From: Bradyrhizobium sp. 1
GTDB taxonomy: Bacteria; Pseudomonadota; Alphaproteobacteria; Rhizobiales; Xanthobacteraceae
Reading direction: 5' to 3'
Length of the DNA stretch: 53,566 nucleotides
Assembly (NCBI RefSeq): GCF_023073315.1
Contig: NZ_JADPJH010000029.1
Span: 7,678 to 61,243, forward strand
Shown here: in pieces, positions 1 to 8,559 of the stretch
How the letters are laid out: every line of letters starts with the position of its first letter
Numbering within the stretch: the stretch's first letter is position 1
Position numbers and translations under genes: made by a program
Notes under the pieces: model-generated
Seen by the model: only the letters and a program-made list of their open reading frames with translations
Database searches by the model: none
What the model was told of the DNA's origin: nothing

Positions 1-15
1 GGAGAGGCGAAGAGA

Positions 16-987
16 CTAAAACGGGCTCACCGAAAAATACCGCAGCCATAAATCCGTGTAGCGGCCTTTTTCCCAGACGCGGAACAGGGCCCAGTTCAGG
101 GCTTGGCGCAGCACGTCATTGCCCTTGCGCACGGCGATGCCGATGCCCTCGCCGAAGAAGCGGCTCTCGACGAAGGGGCCGCCTGAGAACGCGCAGCAAT
201 CGCCGGAATCCGTGCCGTTGATCCAGAACGCGAACGAGATGGCGTCGCCGAAGATGAAATCGACCTCGCCTTTGCGCAAAGCACCGCGAAGCGCATCGTC
301 ATTGGGATAGGCGTGCAGCTCGGCGTCGGTGAACATCGCCTTCAGATACGCCTCGTGCGCGGAGCCGCCGACCACGCCGACCTTCTTGCCCTCGAGATAT
401 TCGGGGCGGATCTCCGGCATCACCGCATCCTTGCGCGAAACGAAACGCGCGGGCACCCGGTAATAGGGATCGGTGAAGTCGACGCGGGCGCGCAGCTGCG
501 GGCTGACCGCCATCGAGGCGATGATGGCGTCGCCCCGGTTGGAGGAGAGCGCGTCGACCAGCGTCTCGAACCGGCGCATCTGCACCGTGCAGGTGACCTT
601 GATCTCCTCGCACAGCGCGCGGGCCAAATCGACGTTGAAGCCGGCCGGGTTGCCGTCGGCGCCGGTGTAGTTGAACGGCGGATAGTCCGTCTCGGTCAGG
701 AAGCGGATCACGGTCAGGCGCGACAGGTCCGGCCGCTCCGGCCGCCGCCTTGGGTCCCAGAAGCCGGGGACGGCTTGGGGGGCCGCCTGGGGTGCGGTTT
801 GCGGCGTGGCCTGCTGCGTCCCCTGGGGCGCCGCCGGAGGCTGCTTGGCTGGTGCCTGCGCGTTCGCGTACGGCAGGCCTGCGAGCAGGCACGCGCCGAC
901 GGCGAGGCCTTTCAGCAAGCCACGGGCAGATTTGGACGATTTCGCCTGTTGCGATGGAGCCATCGGCCGGAAATGAACGAATTTCAT
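16..987 (-). CDS. Family 3 extracellular solute-binding protein (amino-acid type)
   Basis: Periplasmic ligand-binding protein of the SBP_bac_3 family, whose members feed polar amino acids or similar solutes to ABC importers. The 323-residue product has a hydrophobic signal segment at about residues 24-43, then an unusual Ala/Pro/Gln-rich linker to about residue 75, then the binding domain starting near residue 90 with the family motif YPPFNYTG...G.NVDLA. No permease or ATPase gene is next to it, so it is an orphan receptor here and its substrate is unknown. The chosen start is the ATG at 987; a second in-frame ATG lies at 963 and would still leave the signal segment. The family call is strong; specificity cannot be read. 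Confidence 0.88.
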   Translation of the reverse strand: MKFVHFRPMAPSQQAKSSKSARGLLKGLAVGACLLAGLPYANAQAPAKQPPAAPQGTQQATPQTAPQAAPQAVPGFWDPRRRPERPDLSRLTVIRFLTETDYPPFNYTGADGNPAGFNVDLARALCEEIKVTCTVQMRRFETLVDALSSNRGDAIIASMAVSPQLRARVDFTDPYYRVPARFVSRKDAVMPEIRPEYLEGKKVGVVGGSAHEAYLKAMFTDAELHAYPNDDALRGALRKGEVDFIFGDAISFAFWINGTDSGDCCAFSGGPFVESRFFGEGIGIAVRKGNDVLRQALNWALFRVWEKGRYTDLWLRYFSVSPF

Positions 988-1109
988 TGGGATCGGAGGG
1001 CCTTATAGACCATCCGGCCGGGAACGCGAGCGCGGATTGCGGGGAGGTGCGCTCCCTCCCCGGCAAGCGGGAGAGGTTGCAGCGGAGCTCGCGGCAGACA
1101 GACGAGCCC

Positions 1110-1700
1110 TCAGAGATACCGCTTCAAATCCGCAGCCGCCTCTTCCGGGGTCCGCTTCAGGTTGAACGGCGAGACGAAGCGGCCGTCGCGGTCCATCAGA
1201 TAGATCAGCGCGGTGTGGTCCATGGTGTAGTCGCCGTCCTTGGTCGGGACCTTCTTGGCATAAACCCGGTAGGAGGTGATCACCTTGGCGGTCTCGGCGG
1301 GGTCGCCGCTGAGGCCTTCGAGATGCGGGTCGAAGCTCGCCAGATAGTCCTTCATCGTCGCTGTCGTATCGCGCTCGGGATCGACCGAGATGAAGACGGC
1401 ATTGACCTTGTCGGCGTCCTTGCCCATCGCGCGCAGCACTTCCGAGATCTCGAACAGCGAGGTCGGGCAGACGTCGGGGCAATGGGTGTAGCCGAAGAAG
1501 ATCAGGGTCGGCTTGCCCTTCAGGTTCTTGTCGGTGACGGCCGCGCCGTGCTGGTCGGTGAGCTGGAACGGCCCGCCGATCGCGGCCGGCTGCGCCACCT
1601 TGCTGACCCCGCCCATGGCCCAGAACACGATCAGCAGCCCGAGGACGAGGCTTGCGGCAAAGGCGGTCGCGATCACCAGCGGGCGGGCGGCGGAGCTCAT
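1110..1700 (-). CDS. Sco1/SenC family copper chaperone
   Basis: Membrane-anchored thioredoxin-fold protein that delivers copper to the CuA site of cytochrome c oxidase. The product has 196 residues with one N-terminal membrane anchor (about residues 7-30). The copper-binding CPDVC motif supplies Cys74 and Cys78, and the conserved distal His is His162 in the MDHTALIYL segment, so all three metal ligands are present. A 64-residue membrane protein gene lies just upstream on the same strand (24-base gap), suggesting a two-gene transcript. No cytochrome oxidase genes are in the window. Length and motifs fit the family well. Confidence 0.93.
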   Translation of the reverse strand: MSSAARPLVIATAFAASLVLGLLIVFWAMGGVSKVAQPAAIGGPFQLTDQHGAAVTDKNLKGKPTLIFFGYTHCPDVCPTSLFEISEVLRAMGKDADKVNAVFISVDPERDTTATMKDYLASFDPHLEGLSGDPAETAKVITSYRVYAKKVPTKDGDYTMDHTALIYLMDRDGRFVSPFNLKRTPEEAAADLKRYL

Positions 1701-1724
1701 GAGCGGAAAACTTCCTGTCGGGCG

Positions 1725-1919
1725 TCAGAAGCAGGCGGCGAAGCCGGCCCTGATCATTTCGAAGAACATTTGGGAGCCGTAGTGGAACCAGAGCGCGAGC
1801 GCGCCGGCCACGACCAGCCCGCCGATGCCTGTGCCTGCCAACAGCAGCACGAACGGCAGCCGGCCGGCAGTGGGCGAATTGTCCGATACAGGATGCGCCG
1901 GGTGCAGCGGTTGAGCCAT
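1725..1919 (-). CDS. Small single-span membrane protein upstream of Sco1
   Basis: A 64-residue protein with a polar His/Pro-rich N-terminus and one membrane helix at about residues 22-45, followed by a short amphipathic tail. I do not recognise a named family. It ends 24 bases before the Sco1 gene on the same strand and is probably cotranscribed with it, which makes a role near cytochrome oxidase assembly possible but unproven. Coding status rests on its position, a plausible membrane helix and G/C-rich codon use like the neighbours. Confidence 0.6.
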   Translation of the reverse strand: MAQPLHPAHPVSDNSPTAGRLPFVLLLAGTGIGGLVVAGALALWFHYGSQMFFEMIRAGFAACF

Positions 1920-2039
1920 GACAACGATCGGGTGGAGGGTTCCCTGCCTTTGAAATAGGCGCTCGGGCGGGGCCGGGCAAGCGTGGCGGGGATGGCGGAG
2001 ATCAATTGGTGATGAGGTGCTCGGCGGTCACCCCATACT

Positions 2040-2070
2040 CGTCATGGCCGGGACAAGCCCGGCCATGACG
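2040..2070. repeat. REP-like hairpin CGTCATGGCCGGG
   Basis: Perfect 13-base arms (2040-2052 and 2058-2070) around the 5-base loop ACAAG. No T-run follows on either strand, so it is better read as a palindromic intergenic repeat than as a terminator. It lies between two minus-strand genes. Confidence 0.75.
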
Positions 2071-2107
2071 AAAGATAAAGATCGGCGTGGAAACGACCGA
2101 CTTCCGC

Positions 2108-2578
2108 TTATCGCGACGACGGCTTGAGCGCCGAGGCCTGTGCGTCCAGGTAGCAGGGCTTGTACATGGCCTGGAGCTGCTTGCCCTTCAGGAACAGCAT
2201 GTGCGGGGTGAGGCCGCCGCGTTGGTTGATCCAGCGCCTCACCTGCGAGGGATACATCGCATAGAGCATCTGGGTCGCTTCGGAGTTGGTCACGGCGCGG
2301 CCGTTGGTGCCGAAATCCCAGGCGGCGTGGAAGCCCAGCGTCGCGTGCGAGGTCACACAGATGCGGTCGTGCGGGATGGCGCCGAGGACGATGGTACAGG
2401 CCGAAGCGCAGAGGCCGTCAATGATCACGGTGTCACCGGACTGGCGCAGGTCCTGGTATTTGTCGACATAAGTTCCGATCCGTCCACCACGGTCATCCGC
2501 GATGCGAACCACCGCGTGAGAAGCCCCCATGCAACCGATCAGGAGGACCGCCGCCAGCAACCCCGTCAGAAACTTCAT
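2108..2578 (-). CDS. Periplasmic ClpP-like serine hydrolase (COG3904-like)
   Basis: A 156-residue exported protein with an N-terminal signal peptide (hydrophobic core about residues 4-17, ending near SHA). The core contains GLCASACTIVL, which resembles the nucleophile region of ClpP/crotonase-fold periplasmic proteins, where the Ser before Ala-Cys is the likely nucleophile. A downstream His lies in TLGFHAAW. These two residues match the Ser/His spacing of the family, but the third catalytic residue is not obvious. I chose the ATG at 2578 because it directly precedes the signal peptide; the open frame runs further upstream, but that part looks non-coding. Function is unknown; family membership is by motif only. 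Confidence 0.7.
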   Translation of the reverse strand: MKFLTGLLAAVLLIGCMGASHAVVRIADDRGGRIGTYVDKYQDLRQSGDTVIIDGLCASACTIVLGAIPHDRICVTSHATLGFHAAWDFGTNGRAVTNSEATQMLYAMYPSQVRRWINQRGGLTPHMLFLKGKQLQAMYKPCYLDAQASALKPSSR

Positions 2579-2845
2579 TGTCCCCCGCCCCAGTCGAATT
2601 CGAATCTTCGTGTCAGGTGGTGATGCGTCGCTAGCGTCTGTCGTAACCAAGGTTTTGTCTAGGCACGCCGGCTCGCTCAAAACAAATTCAAATCCAGTGT
2701 TGCGTCCGCGCTGCACTCAGGCCCGTTTCAATCCCAAAGTGGAACAAGTTAACGAACTCTTACGCGCCTGGCCCTTGATCTCAGTTGCAACCGCTGGCTT
2801 CAATCCCGGGCAACTACAGGGGGGAACCGATGGTGGGGGAAACAC

Positions 2846-4504
2846 ATGGCTGAAGAGACTGATGTCATCGTTGTCGGTGCAGGACTGTCGGGACTGGTTG
2901 CCGCAACCGAGATTGCCGACGCCGGCAAGCGGGTGATCGTGGTCGACCAGGAGGGCGAGCAGTCGCTCGGCGGCCAGGCGTTCTGGTCGTTCGGCGGATT
3001 GTTTCTGGTCAATTCGCCGGAGCAGCGCCGGCTGGGCATCAAGGACTCCCAAGAGCTCGCCATGCAGGACTGGCTCGGCACCGCCGGCTTCGACCGCGAC
3101 GAGGACTTTTGGCCGCGCCAATGGGCCGAGGCCTATGTGGCATTCGCGGCCGGCGAGAAGCGCGACTGGCTGCGAGCGATGGGCCATCGCATCTTCCCCG
3201 TGGTCGGCTGGGCCGAACGCGGCGGCTATGACGCGATGGGCCACGGCAATTCGGTGCCGCGCTTTCACGTCACCTGGGGCACCGGTCCGGGCATCGTCGA
3301 ACCGTTCGAGCGCCGCGCACGCGAAGCAGTCAAAAGCGGACGGCTGACTTTCAAGTTCCGCCATCGCGTCGATGCGCTCTCCATCACCAATGGCACCGTG
3401 GATGGCATCAGCGGCGCGGTGCTCGCGCCTGATCACGTCGAGCGGGGAAAAAGCTCCTCGCGCACTATCGTCGGCGAATTTTCGCTGAAGGCGCAGGCCG
3501 TGATCGTGGCGTCCGGCGGCATCGGCGGCAATCACGAACTGGTGCGGCAGAACTGGCCAGAGCGGCTCGGCGAGCCGCCAAAGTTCATGATCTCCGGCGT
3601 GCCCGAGCATGTCGACGGCCGCATGATCGGCATCACCGAGAAATCAGGCGCCCGTCTGATCAACCGGGATCGCATGTGGCATTATGTGGAGGGCATCCAG
3701 AACTGGAATCCGATCTGGCCGCGCCACGGCATCCGCATCCTGCCCGGCCCCTCCTCGATGTGGTTCGACGCCACCGGCACGCGACTGCCGCCGCCGCTCT
3801 TCCCGGGGTCCGACACGCTCGGCCAGCTCCAATACATCATGTCCACCGGATACGATTATTCCTGGTTCATCCTGACCCAGAGCATCATCAAGAAGGAGTT
3901 TGCGCTGTCGGGCTCGGAGCAGAACCCTGATCTCACCGGCAAGAGCTGGCGCATGACGATCAAACGCGCCACCAACAAGGGCGCGCCGGCGCCGGTGGAA
4001 GCGTTCAAAAGCCATGGTGTCGACTTCATCGTACGCGACAAGATCGAGGATCTCGTCGCCGCCATGAACAAGCTCGCCGGCGGCGACCTCCTCAAGCTCG
4101 AGCACATCAGGATGCAGATCGAGGCGCGCGACCGCGAGATCGCCAATCCCTACGTCAAGGATGCGCAGGTGATGAACATCCACAACGCGCGGCGCTACAT
4201 CGGCGACAAGCTGATCCGCACGGCGTCGCCGCACCGGATCCTCGATCCCGCGCAGGGGCCGCTGATCGCCGTCAAGCTCAACATCCTGACACGCAAGACG
4301 CTCGGCGGCTTCGAGACCGACCTGGACTCCCGCGTATTCGGCAGCGAGGGCAGCGTCATTCCCGGCCTCTATGCGGTCGGCGAAGCCGCCGGCTTCGGCG
4401 GCGGCGGCGTGCACGGCTATCGCTCGCTGGAAGGCACCTTCCTCGGCGGCTGCCTGTTCTCGGGCCGCAATGCGGGCCGCGCCGCGGCGAAGGCCGTGGG
4501 CTGA
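2846..4504 (+). CDS. FAD-binding dehydrogenase (flavocytochrome c / KstD-like family)
   Basis: Flavoprotein of the fumarate reductase/3-ketosteroid dehydrogenase-like superfamily (FAD_binding_2). The 552-residue product opens with the dinucleotide motif GAGLSG at residues 11-16, followed by the Asp-ended second strand (VVDQ). It ends with a typical FAD-site segment rich in Gly (GEAAGFGGGGVHG) and a final helix. It has no signal peptide, so it is probably cytoplasmic. The esterase gene starts 2 bases after its stop codon and is surely cotranscribed. A substrate cannot be assigned; steroid specificity is not implied. Confidence 0.88.
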   Translation: MAEETDVIVVGAGLSGLVAATEIADAGKRVIVVDQEGEQSLGGQAFWSFGGLFLVNSPEQRRLGIKDSQELAMQDWLGTAGFDRDEDFWPRQWAEAYVAFAAGEKRDWLRAMGHRIFPVVGWAERGGYDAMGHGNSVPRFHVTWGTGPGIVEPFERRAREAVKSGRLTFKFRHRVDALSITNGTVDGISGAVLAPDHVERGKSSSRTIVGEFSLKAQAVIVASGGIGGNHELVRQNWPERLGEPPKFMISGVPEHVDGRMIGITEKSGARLINRDRMWHYVEGIQNWNPIWPRHGIRILPGPSSMWFDATGTRLPPPLFPGSDTLGQLQYIMSTGYDYSWFILTQSIIKKEFALSGSEQNPDLTGKSWRMTIKRATNKGAPAPVEAFKSHGVDFIVRDKIEDLVAAMNKLAGGDLLKLEHIRMQIEARDREIANPYVKDAQVMNIHNARRYIGDKLIRTASPHRILDPAQGPLIAVKLNILTRKTLGGFETDLDSRVFGSEGSVIPGLYAVGEAAGFGGGGVHGYRSLEGTFLGGCLFSGRNAGRAAAKAVG

Positions 4505-4506
4505 TC

Positions 4507-5424
4507 ATGCGGCGGTGGACGCACATCTGGGCGCTTCTTGCCGGTCTCGCCGCCGCCCCGGCTGCGTCCGCCGAGACGATCGACGTCAACGGCGTGATGC
4601 GATCCTACACTGCGCAACTGCCGGCGAAACGGCCGGCACCGCTCGTGATCGTGCTGCATGGCAAGACCCAGCGCGGCGCCGACATGATCACGCGGACGGC
4701 GTGGCCACTGATCGCGAAGCGCGACGGCTTCTCGGTGGCCTATCCCGACGGGCTGAACAACGCGTGGGCCGATGCACGGCCCGAGGAGCGGCGCGCCGGC
4801 CGCGGCCCGCCTGAGGGGACCGACGACGTCGCTTTCATCACCAGGCTGGTCGAGAAGCTGGTGGCCGACGGCACCGCCGATGGCAGGCGCGTCTATGTCA
4901 CCGGCATCTCCAATGGCGGCGCGATGACGATGACGCTGGTCTGCGCGCGTCCCGATCTGTTCGCGGCCGGGGCAAGCGTGATCATGAACCTCACCGACGA
5001 ATCGGCCGCCGCCTGCCATCCCTCGCGCGGCCTGCCGATGCTGATCATGAACGGCACGGTCGATCCGCTGATCCCCTACGAAGGCGGCCGCGGCTCGAGC
5101 TATTTTGCCGCCGACGGATTTTGGCCGACCAGCAAGACCGTGGCATTCTGGCGCAAGCTCAATGGCTGCGATGCGAACGACGCCACGACCGCCGACCTGC
5201 CCGACAAGAACCCCGCGGACCAGTCCACCGTCACGCGGATCACCTCGCGCTGCCCGATCGGGCACGATGTCCTGCTTTATCGTGTCAACAACGGCGGCCA
5301 TCGCATGCCCGGACTTTTTCCAGACGCCCACTTCCCGAAGCTCGCCGCCGGCCTGCTCGGGCCGCAAAACGGCGACATCGACGGCGCCGAGGCGATCTGG
5401 ACGTTCTTCAGTCAATTTCCCTGA
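4507..5424 (+). CDS. Secreted LpqC-type esterase / PHB depolymerase family
   Basis: Alpha/beta hydrolase of the polyhydroxybutyrate depolymerase/feruloyl esterase group (COG3509). The 305 residues include a signal peptide (about 1-22, ending ASA), the LHG oxyanion segment at 50-52, the nucleophile elbow GISNG with Ser135, an Asp in GTVDPLIPY near residue 186, and a His in NNGGHRMPG near residue 263, so a full catalytic triad is visible. Export suggests an extracellular or periplasmic ester substrate. It follows the FAD dehydrogenase gene with a 2-base gap, so the pair probably acts in one pathway. The family is clear, the substrate is not. Confidence 0.87.
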   Translation: MRRWTHIWALLAGLAAAPAASAETIDVNGVMRSYTAQLPAKRPAPLVIVLHGKTQRGADMITRTAWPLIAKRDGFSVAYPDGLNNAWADARPEERRAGRGPPEGTDDVAFITRLVEKLVADGTADGRRVYVTGISNGGAMTMTLVCARPDLFAAGASVIMNLTDESAAACHPSRGLPMLIMNGTVDPLIPYEGGRGSSYFAADGFWPTSKTVAFWRKLNGCDANDATTADLPDKNPADQSTVTRITSRCPIGHDVLLYRVNNGGHRMPGLFPDAHFPKLAAGLLGPQNGDIDGAEAIWTFFSQFP

Positions 5425-5441
5425 GGCCGCGCATGCTGGCC

Positions 5442-5495
5442 GGCGACGCATACGTGCCTGGCAACGCATGCGTGCTCGGCAACGCATGCGTGCCG
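5442..5495. repeat. Three tandem 18-base units, each with an ACGCATGCGT-type palindrome
   Basis: Units at 5442-5459, 5460-5477 and 5478-5495. The consensus is GGCAACGCATGCGTGCYN; the last two units contain the perfect 10-base palindrome ACGCATGCGT and the first has one change (G to A) in it. They sit in the gap between the esterase stop and the RidA start. Confidence 0.85.
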
Positions 5496-5556
5496 GGGGT
5501 GGCAGAGCGCGGGTCGCTGGGCTAGACAGGGCCGCCATTCCAGCAGGAGATCCCAA

Positions 5557-5907
5557 ATGAGCATTCAGCGTTTTGAAACCGGCCCGCGCATGAGCCAGGT
5601 CGTCGTGCACGGCAACACCGTCTATCTTGCCGGCGTCGTCGCCAGCAACGCGGCCGGCGAGAGCGTGACCAAGCAGACCCAGGACATCCTGAAGACCATC
5701 GACAGCCATCTCGCCAAGGCGGGCACCGACAAGTCAAAACTGCTCTCGGCCACGATCTACATCACCGACATGAAGACGTTTGGCGAGATGAACGCCGCGT
5801 GGGACGCCTGGGTCTCGCCCGGCAACACCCCGGCCCGCGCCACCGTCGAGGCCAAGCTCGCGGCGGCGCAATACACCGTCGAGATCATGGTGACGGCTGC
5901 GAAGTAA
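5557..5907 (+). CDS. RidA/YjgF/UK114 family protein
   Basis: Small trimeric enamine/imine deaminase-family protein. RidA proteins hydrolyse reactive 2-aminoacrylate and related imines made by PLP enzymes. The product has 116 residues, slightly below the usual length of about 128. It keeps the PAR motif with Arg94, the residue that binds the carboxylate in active members, and the hydrophobic sheet pattern of the fold. A purine-rich ribosome site (AGCAGGAG) lies just upstream of the ATG. A strong terminator follows 29 bases after the stop. Whether it has the true RidA activity or belongs to a divergent subgroup cannot be told. Confidence 0.88.
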   Translation: MSIQRFETGPRMSQVVVHGNTVYLAGVVASNAAGESVTKQTQDILKTIDSHLAKAGTDKSKLLSATIYITDMKTFGEMNAAWDAWVSPGNTPARATVEAKLAAAQYTVEIMVTAAK

Positions 5908-5936
5908 TCCTCGCGCTGAAATTGTTGCGAACGTCT

Positions 5937-5972
5937 GAAGCGCGATGAGAGCATCATCGCGCTTCTTTTTTT
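5937..5972 (+). terminator. Rho-independent terminator after the RidA gene
   Basis: Perfect 12-base stem: GAAGCGCGATGA (5937-5948), loop GAGCA, TCATCGCGCTTC (5954-5965), followed by seven T (5966-5972). The stem core GCGCGATGA/TCATCGCGC is the same as in the dispersed element at 36189-36227. Confidence 0.92.
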
Positions 5973-6065
5973 GCGCGTGACGATGACCTCCGAGGTAATC
6001 GATTAGCGCACGCGAACCTTCGATAGTCGGGACAGCCGACCCCGGCGCCATCGAAGGAGCACCCC

Positions 6066-6431
6066 ATGACCGACCCCGTCATCATCGCCCGCCGCTACAT
6101 CGATCTCTGGAACGAGCGCACGACAAGCCGCCGGCGGGAATTGTTGAGCCAGAACTGGACGGCGGATGCGAGCTATGTCGATCCGCTGATGAAGGGCGAC
6201 GGCCAGGACGGCATCGACGCGCTGATATCAGGCGTGCAGCAGCGCTTTCCCGATTTCAAGTTCACGCTGATCGGCGAGCCCAATGGCTTCGGCGACCATA
6301 TCCGCTTCAGCTGGGGACTTGGCCCCGATGGCATCGACAGCCCGATCAAGGGAACGGATTTTGCGGTGCTGAAGGATGGGCGGATCAGGAGCATCACGGG
6401 ATTTCTGGACCAGGTGCCGGCGGGCGCATGA
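6066..6431 (+). CDS. NTF2-like / SnoaL-type protein
   Basis: A 121-residue single-domain protein with the nuclear transport factor 2-like pattern: an N-terminal helix (YIDLWNE), a strand with an aromatic/acidic pair (ASYVDPL), then a curved sheet with FKFTLIGEPNG and HIRFSWGL. Family members range from small isomerases and hydrolases to non-enzymatic stress proteins. No signal peptide is present. It stands alone between a terminator and a repeat, so the neighbourhood gives no hint of function. The start is the ATG at 6066, after the purine-rich site GAAGGAGC. Confidence 0.8.
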   Translation: MTDPVIIARRYIDLWNERTTSRRRELLSQNWTADASYVDPLMKGDGQDGIDALISGVQQRFPDFKFTLIGEPNGFGDHIRFSWGLGPDGIDSPIKGTDFAVLKDGRIRSITGFLDQVPAGA

Positions 6432-6452
6432 GGATACGCTGCTCGTTGCTGC

Positions 6453-6608
6453 GCCCTCTCCCCTTGCGGGAGAGGGCATCTCCACTCGCAGACACAGGCT
6501 CACTGGGGTGAGGGGTTTCTCTCAGCGCATGAATCTCGCGAGTTGAACGCGTGGAGAGAGACCCCTCATCCGGCGCTTCGCGCCACCTTCTCCCACAAGG
6601 GGAGAAGG
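6453..6608. repeat. Composite inverted repeat of CTCTCCC palindromes
   Basis: Two hairpins, GCCCTCTCCC/GGGAGAGGGC (6453-6462, 6468-6477) and CCTTCTCCC/GGGAGAAGG (6586-6594, 6600-6608), flank a longer imperfect inverted pair (GGTGAGGGGTTTCTCTC against GAGAGAGACCCCTCATCC). It lies between the convergent NTF2-like and amidohydrolase genes. Related palindromes occur near 1043, 8484, 49088 and 53430. Confidence 0.8.
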
Positions 6609-6628
6609 AAGAGGAGAGCGCGGCGACT

Positions 6629-7477
6629 TCAACTAATCGACAACCGATACGCCGCTTTCGCATTCGCCCCAAACGCCTTCTCGCGCACCTTTGGCCCGAC
6701 CTTCGCCAGACACGCCTCCAGCGCGCTCTTGATCTCGCCATAGCTCCCGGCAAGCAGACACACCGGCCAGTCCGAGCCGAAGATCAGGCGATCCTCGCCG
6801 AAACATTTCGCGGCATGCTCGACAAACGGAAGCAGCCGCTCAGCATTCCAGTCGTCCCACTTCGCTTCCGTCGCGAGCCCCGAGATCTTGCACCAGACAT
6901 TGCCGCACACCGCGAGCGCCTTGATGCGATCGGACCATTCGGCGCTGCCACCATCGACGATCGGCGGCTTTGCGGCGTGGTCGAGCACGAAACGCGCCTG
7001 CGGAAACGCCTGCGCCGTTCCGATCGCAGCGGGGAGCTCGCGGGTGCGGACGAGAAAATCATAGGTGAGATCGTGGGCGAACACTGCGGTGAGGCCGCGC
7101 TGGACGTCCTCGCGCAGCAGCCAGTCAGGATCGGCCTCGTCATGGACCTGGTGGCGGATGCCGACGAGCTTGTCGCCGCCGGGTGAAGCGCACAACCGGT
7201 CGAGCGTGTCGCCAAGCGCGCCATCCGTCAGATCGGCCCAGCCGACGACGCCAATCACCTGGGGCGTCGCATGCGCAATGCGCAAAAATTCCTCGGTCTC
7301 TTCCAGCGCGGAGCGGCACTGCACCACGATGCTCGCATCGATGCCGTTGGTTTTCAGCAATGGCGCGAGATCGGCGGGACCGAAGGCACGGCGGATCGGC
7401 GCTAGCTCGGGCGCATCCATCCAGGGATAGTCGGCGCGTGCGGGATCCCAGAAGTGCTGGTGGCCGTCGATGATCAT
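6629..7477 (-). CDS. Amidohydrolase family 2 lactonase (L-fuconolactonase-like)
   Basis: TIM-barrel metal-dependent hydrolase of 282 residues. The N-terminal metal motif reads HQHFWDP (residues 5-11), the form typical of the L-fucono-1,5-lactonase / 2-pyrone-4,6-dicarboxylate lactonase group, and the C-terminal part has the expected IFGSDWPV with the metal-binding Asp. The aldo/keto reductase gene ends 3 bases upstream, and an aldose dehydrogenase plus lactonase are consecutive steps in non-phosphorylative L-fucose or related aldose breakdown. The exact sugar is inferred, not shown. It is the last gene of the sugar block. Confidence 0.85.
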   Translation of the reverse strand: MIIDGHQHFWDPARADYPWMDAPELAPIRRAFGPADLAPLLKTNGIDASIVVQCRSALEETEEFLRIAHATPQVIGVVGWADLTDGALGDTLDRLCASPGGDKLVGIRHQVHDEADPDWLLREDVQRGLTAVFAHDLTYDFLVRTRELPAAIGTAQAFPQARFVLDHAAKPPIVDGGSAEWSDRIKALAVCGNVWCKISGLATEAKWDDWNAERLLPFVEHAAKCFGEDRLIFGSDWPVCLLAGSYGEIKSALEACLAKVGPKVREKAFGANAKAAYRLSIS

Positions 7478-7480
7478 GGC

Positions 7481-8458
7481 TCACGCTCCGCCCGGCAGCG
7501 GCGCGCGGGCATCGACGAGATTTTGTGCGCGCAGTTCCTGCCAGAAGGCAGGCGGCACCGGCGCCTGCGACATCGCAATGTTGTCGGCGACCTCGCCGGC
7601 GTTGCGCGCGCCGAGCACGGCGACCGTCACCGCCGGATGCGCCATGCAGAACTGAAGCGCGGCCGCCTTCAACTCGGTGCCGTGCTTGCGGCAGAGCTCG
7701 TCCAGTTCGATTGCTCGTGCGATCAGCGCCGCATCGGCATCCTCATAGTTGAACTTCGCGCCCGCCCCCGGGTTGGCAAGGATTCCGCTGTTGTAGATGC
7801 CGCCGAGCAGGATGCCGATGTTTTTGGCCGCGCAGACCGGAAACAGCGCATCCAGCGCGCCCTGGTCGAGCAGCGTGTAGCGTCCGGCAAGCAGGAAGCA
7901 GTCGACCGGCACGGCCTCGGCGAAACGGACCGGCATCTCCGACTGGTTCATGCCGGCGCCGATCGCCTTGACCGTCCCCTCGCTGCGCAGGCGCTGGAGC
8001 GCGCGGAACGCGCCGGCGACGGCCGCGTCATAATGATCGTCGGGGTCATGCACGAGCAGAACGTCGACGCGGTCGAGCCCGAGACGTGCCAGGCTCTCCT
8101 CGACCGAGCGCATCACGCCGTCATAAGAGAAATCGAACACCGGCCGCTCGCGCGGCGCGCCCTTGTAATGCTCGTCCTCGGCGGCAGCGCCATTGGGCGC
8201 ACGCAGCAGGCGACCGACCTTGGTCGAGATGGCGTAGGACCCGCGCGGCTGTTGCCGCAGGAATGCGCCGAGCCGCCGTTCCGCCAAGCCAAAGCCGTAG
8301 AGCGGCGCGGTATCGTAGAAGCGGATGCCGGCCGACCAGCCGGCTGCGAACGTCGCTTCCGCGTCGGCATCGCTGACTGGAGCAAACAATCCGCCGAGCG
8401 GCGCGGTGCCGAGGCCGATCGAGGTGACGTCAAGTGAGCCCAGTCGCGAACGCTGCAT
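7481..8458 (-). CDS. Aldo/keto reductase (L-fucose / D-threo-aldose 1-dehydrogenase-like)
   Basis: NAD(P)-dependent oxidoreductase with an (alpha/beta)8 barrel, 325 residues from the ATG at 8458. Visible family positions are the Asp and Tyr in FYDTAPLYG, the Lys in STKVGR and the His in LLVHDPDDH, which make up the AKR catalytic tetrad. The proteins of this subgroup oxidise L-fucose, D-arabinose or L-galactose at C1 to a lactone, which fits the lactonase gene only 3 bases downstream. The start was chosen for the GGAAGGAATTGGA site directly in front; the open frame extends further upstream without a good ribosome site. Confidence 0.87.
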   Translation of the reverse strand: MQRSRLGSLDVTSIGLGTAPLGGLFAPVSDADAEATFAAGWSAGIRFYDTAPLYGFGLAERRLGAFLRQQPRGSYAISTKVGRLLRAPNGAAAEDEHYKGAPRERPVFDFSYDGVMRSVEESLARLGLDRVDVLLVHDPDDHYDAAVAGAFRALQRLRSEGTVKAIGAGMNQSEMPVRFAEAVPVDCFLLAGRYTLLDQGALDALFPVCAAKNIGILLGGIYNSGILANPGAGAKFNYEDADAALIARAIELDELCRKHGTELKAAALQFCMAHPAVTVAVLGARNAGEVADNIAMSQAPVPPAFWQELRAQNLVDARAPLPGGA

Positions 8459-8482
8459 TCCAATTCCTTCCAAACGCCAATA

Positions 8483-8517
8483 TCTCTCCCGCCTGCGGGG
8501 ACCGCAAGCGGGAGAGA
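8483..8517. repeat. Intercistronic hairpin TCTCTCCCGC/GCGGGAGAGA
   Basis: Ten-base arms (8483-8492, 8508-8517) with a 15-base loop, between the binding-protein gene and the aldo/keto reductase gene. It belongs to the CTCTCCC repeat type. Placed after a binding-protein gene, it could protect or trim the mRNA there. Confidence 0.7.
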
Positions 8518-8559
8518 GCATAGGAGTGTGGGGCTGGCGACACTCCTATTTTGATTCCG

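Noticed and set aside
2717..3610. Minus-strand 297-codon frame opposite the FAD dehydrogenase gene
   Set aside because: It lies opposite a well-recognised flavoprotein, has no ribosome site or domain, and has mirror-frame composition.
5442..5495. Short CRISPR array
   Set aside because: The 18-base units are contiguous with no spacers, and no cas gene is present.
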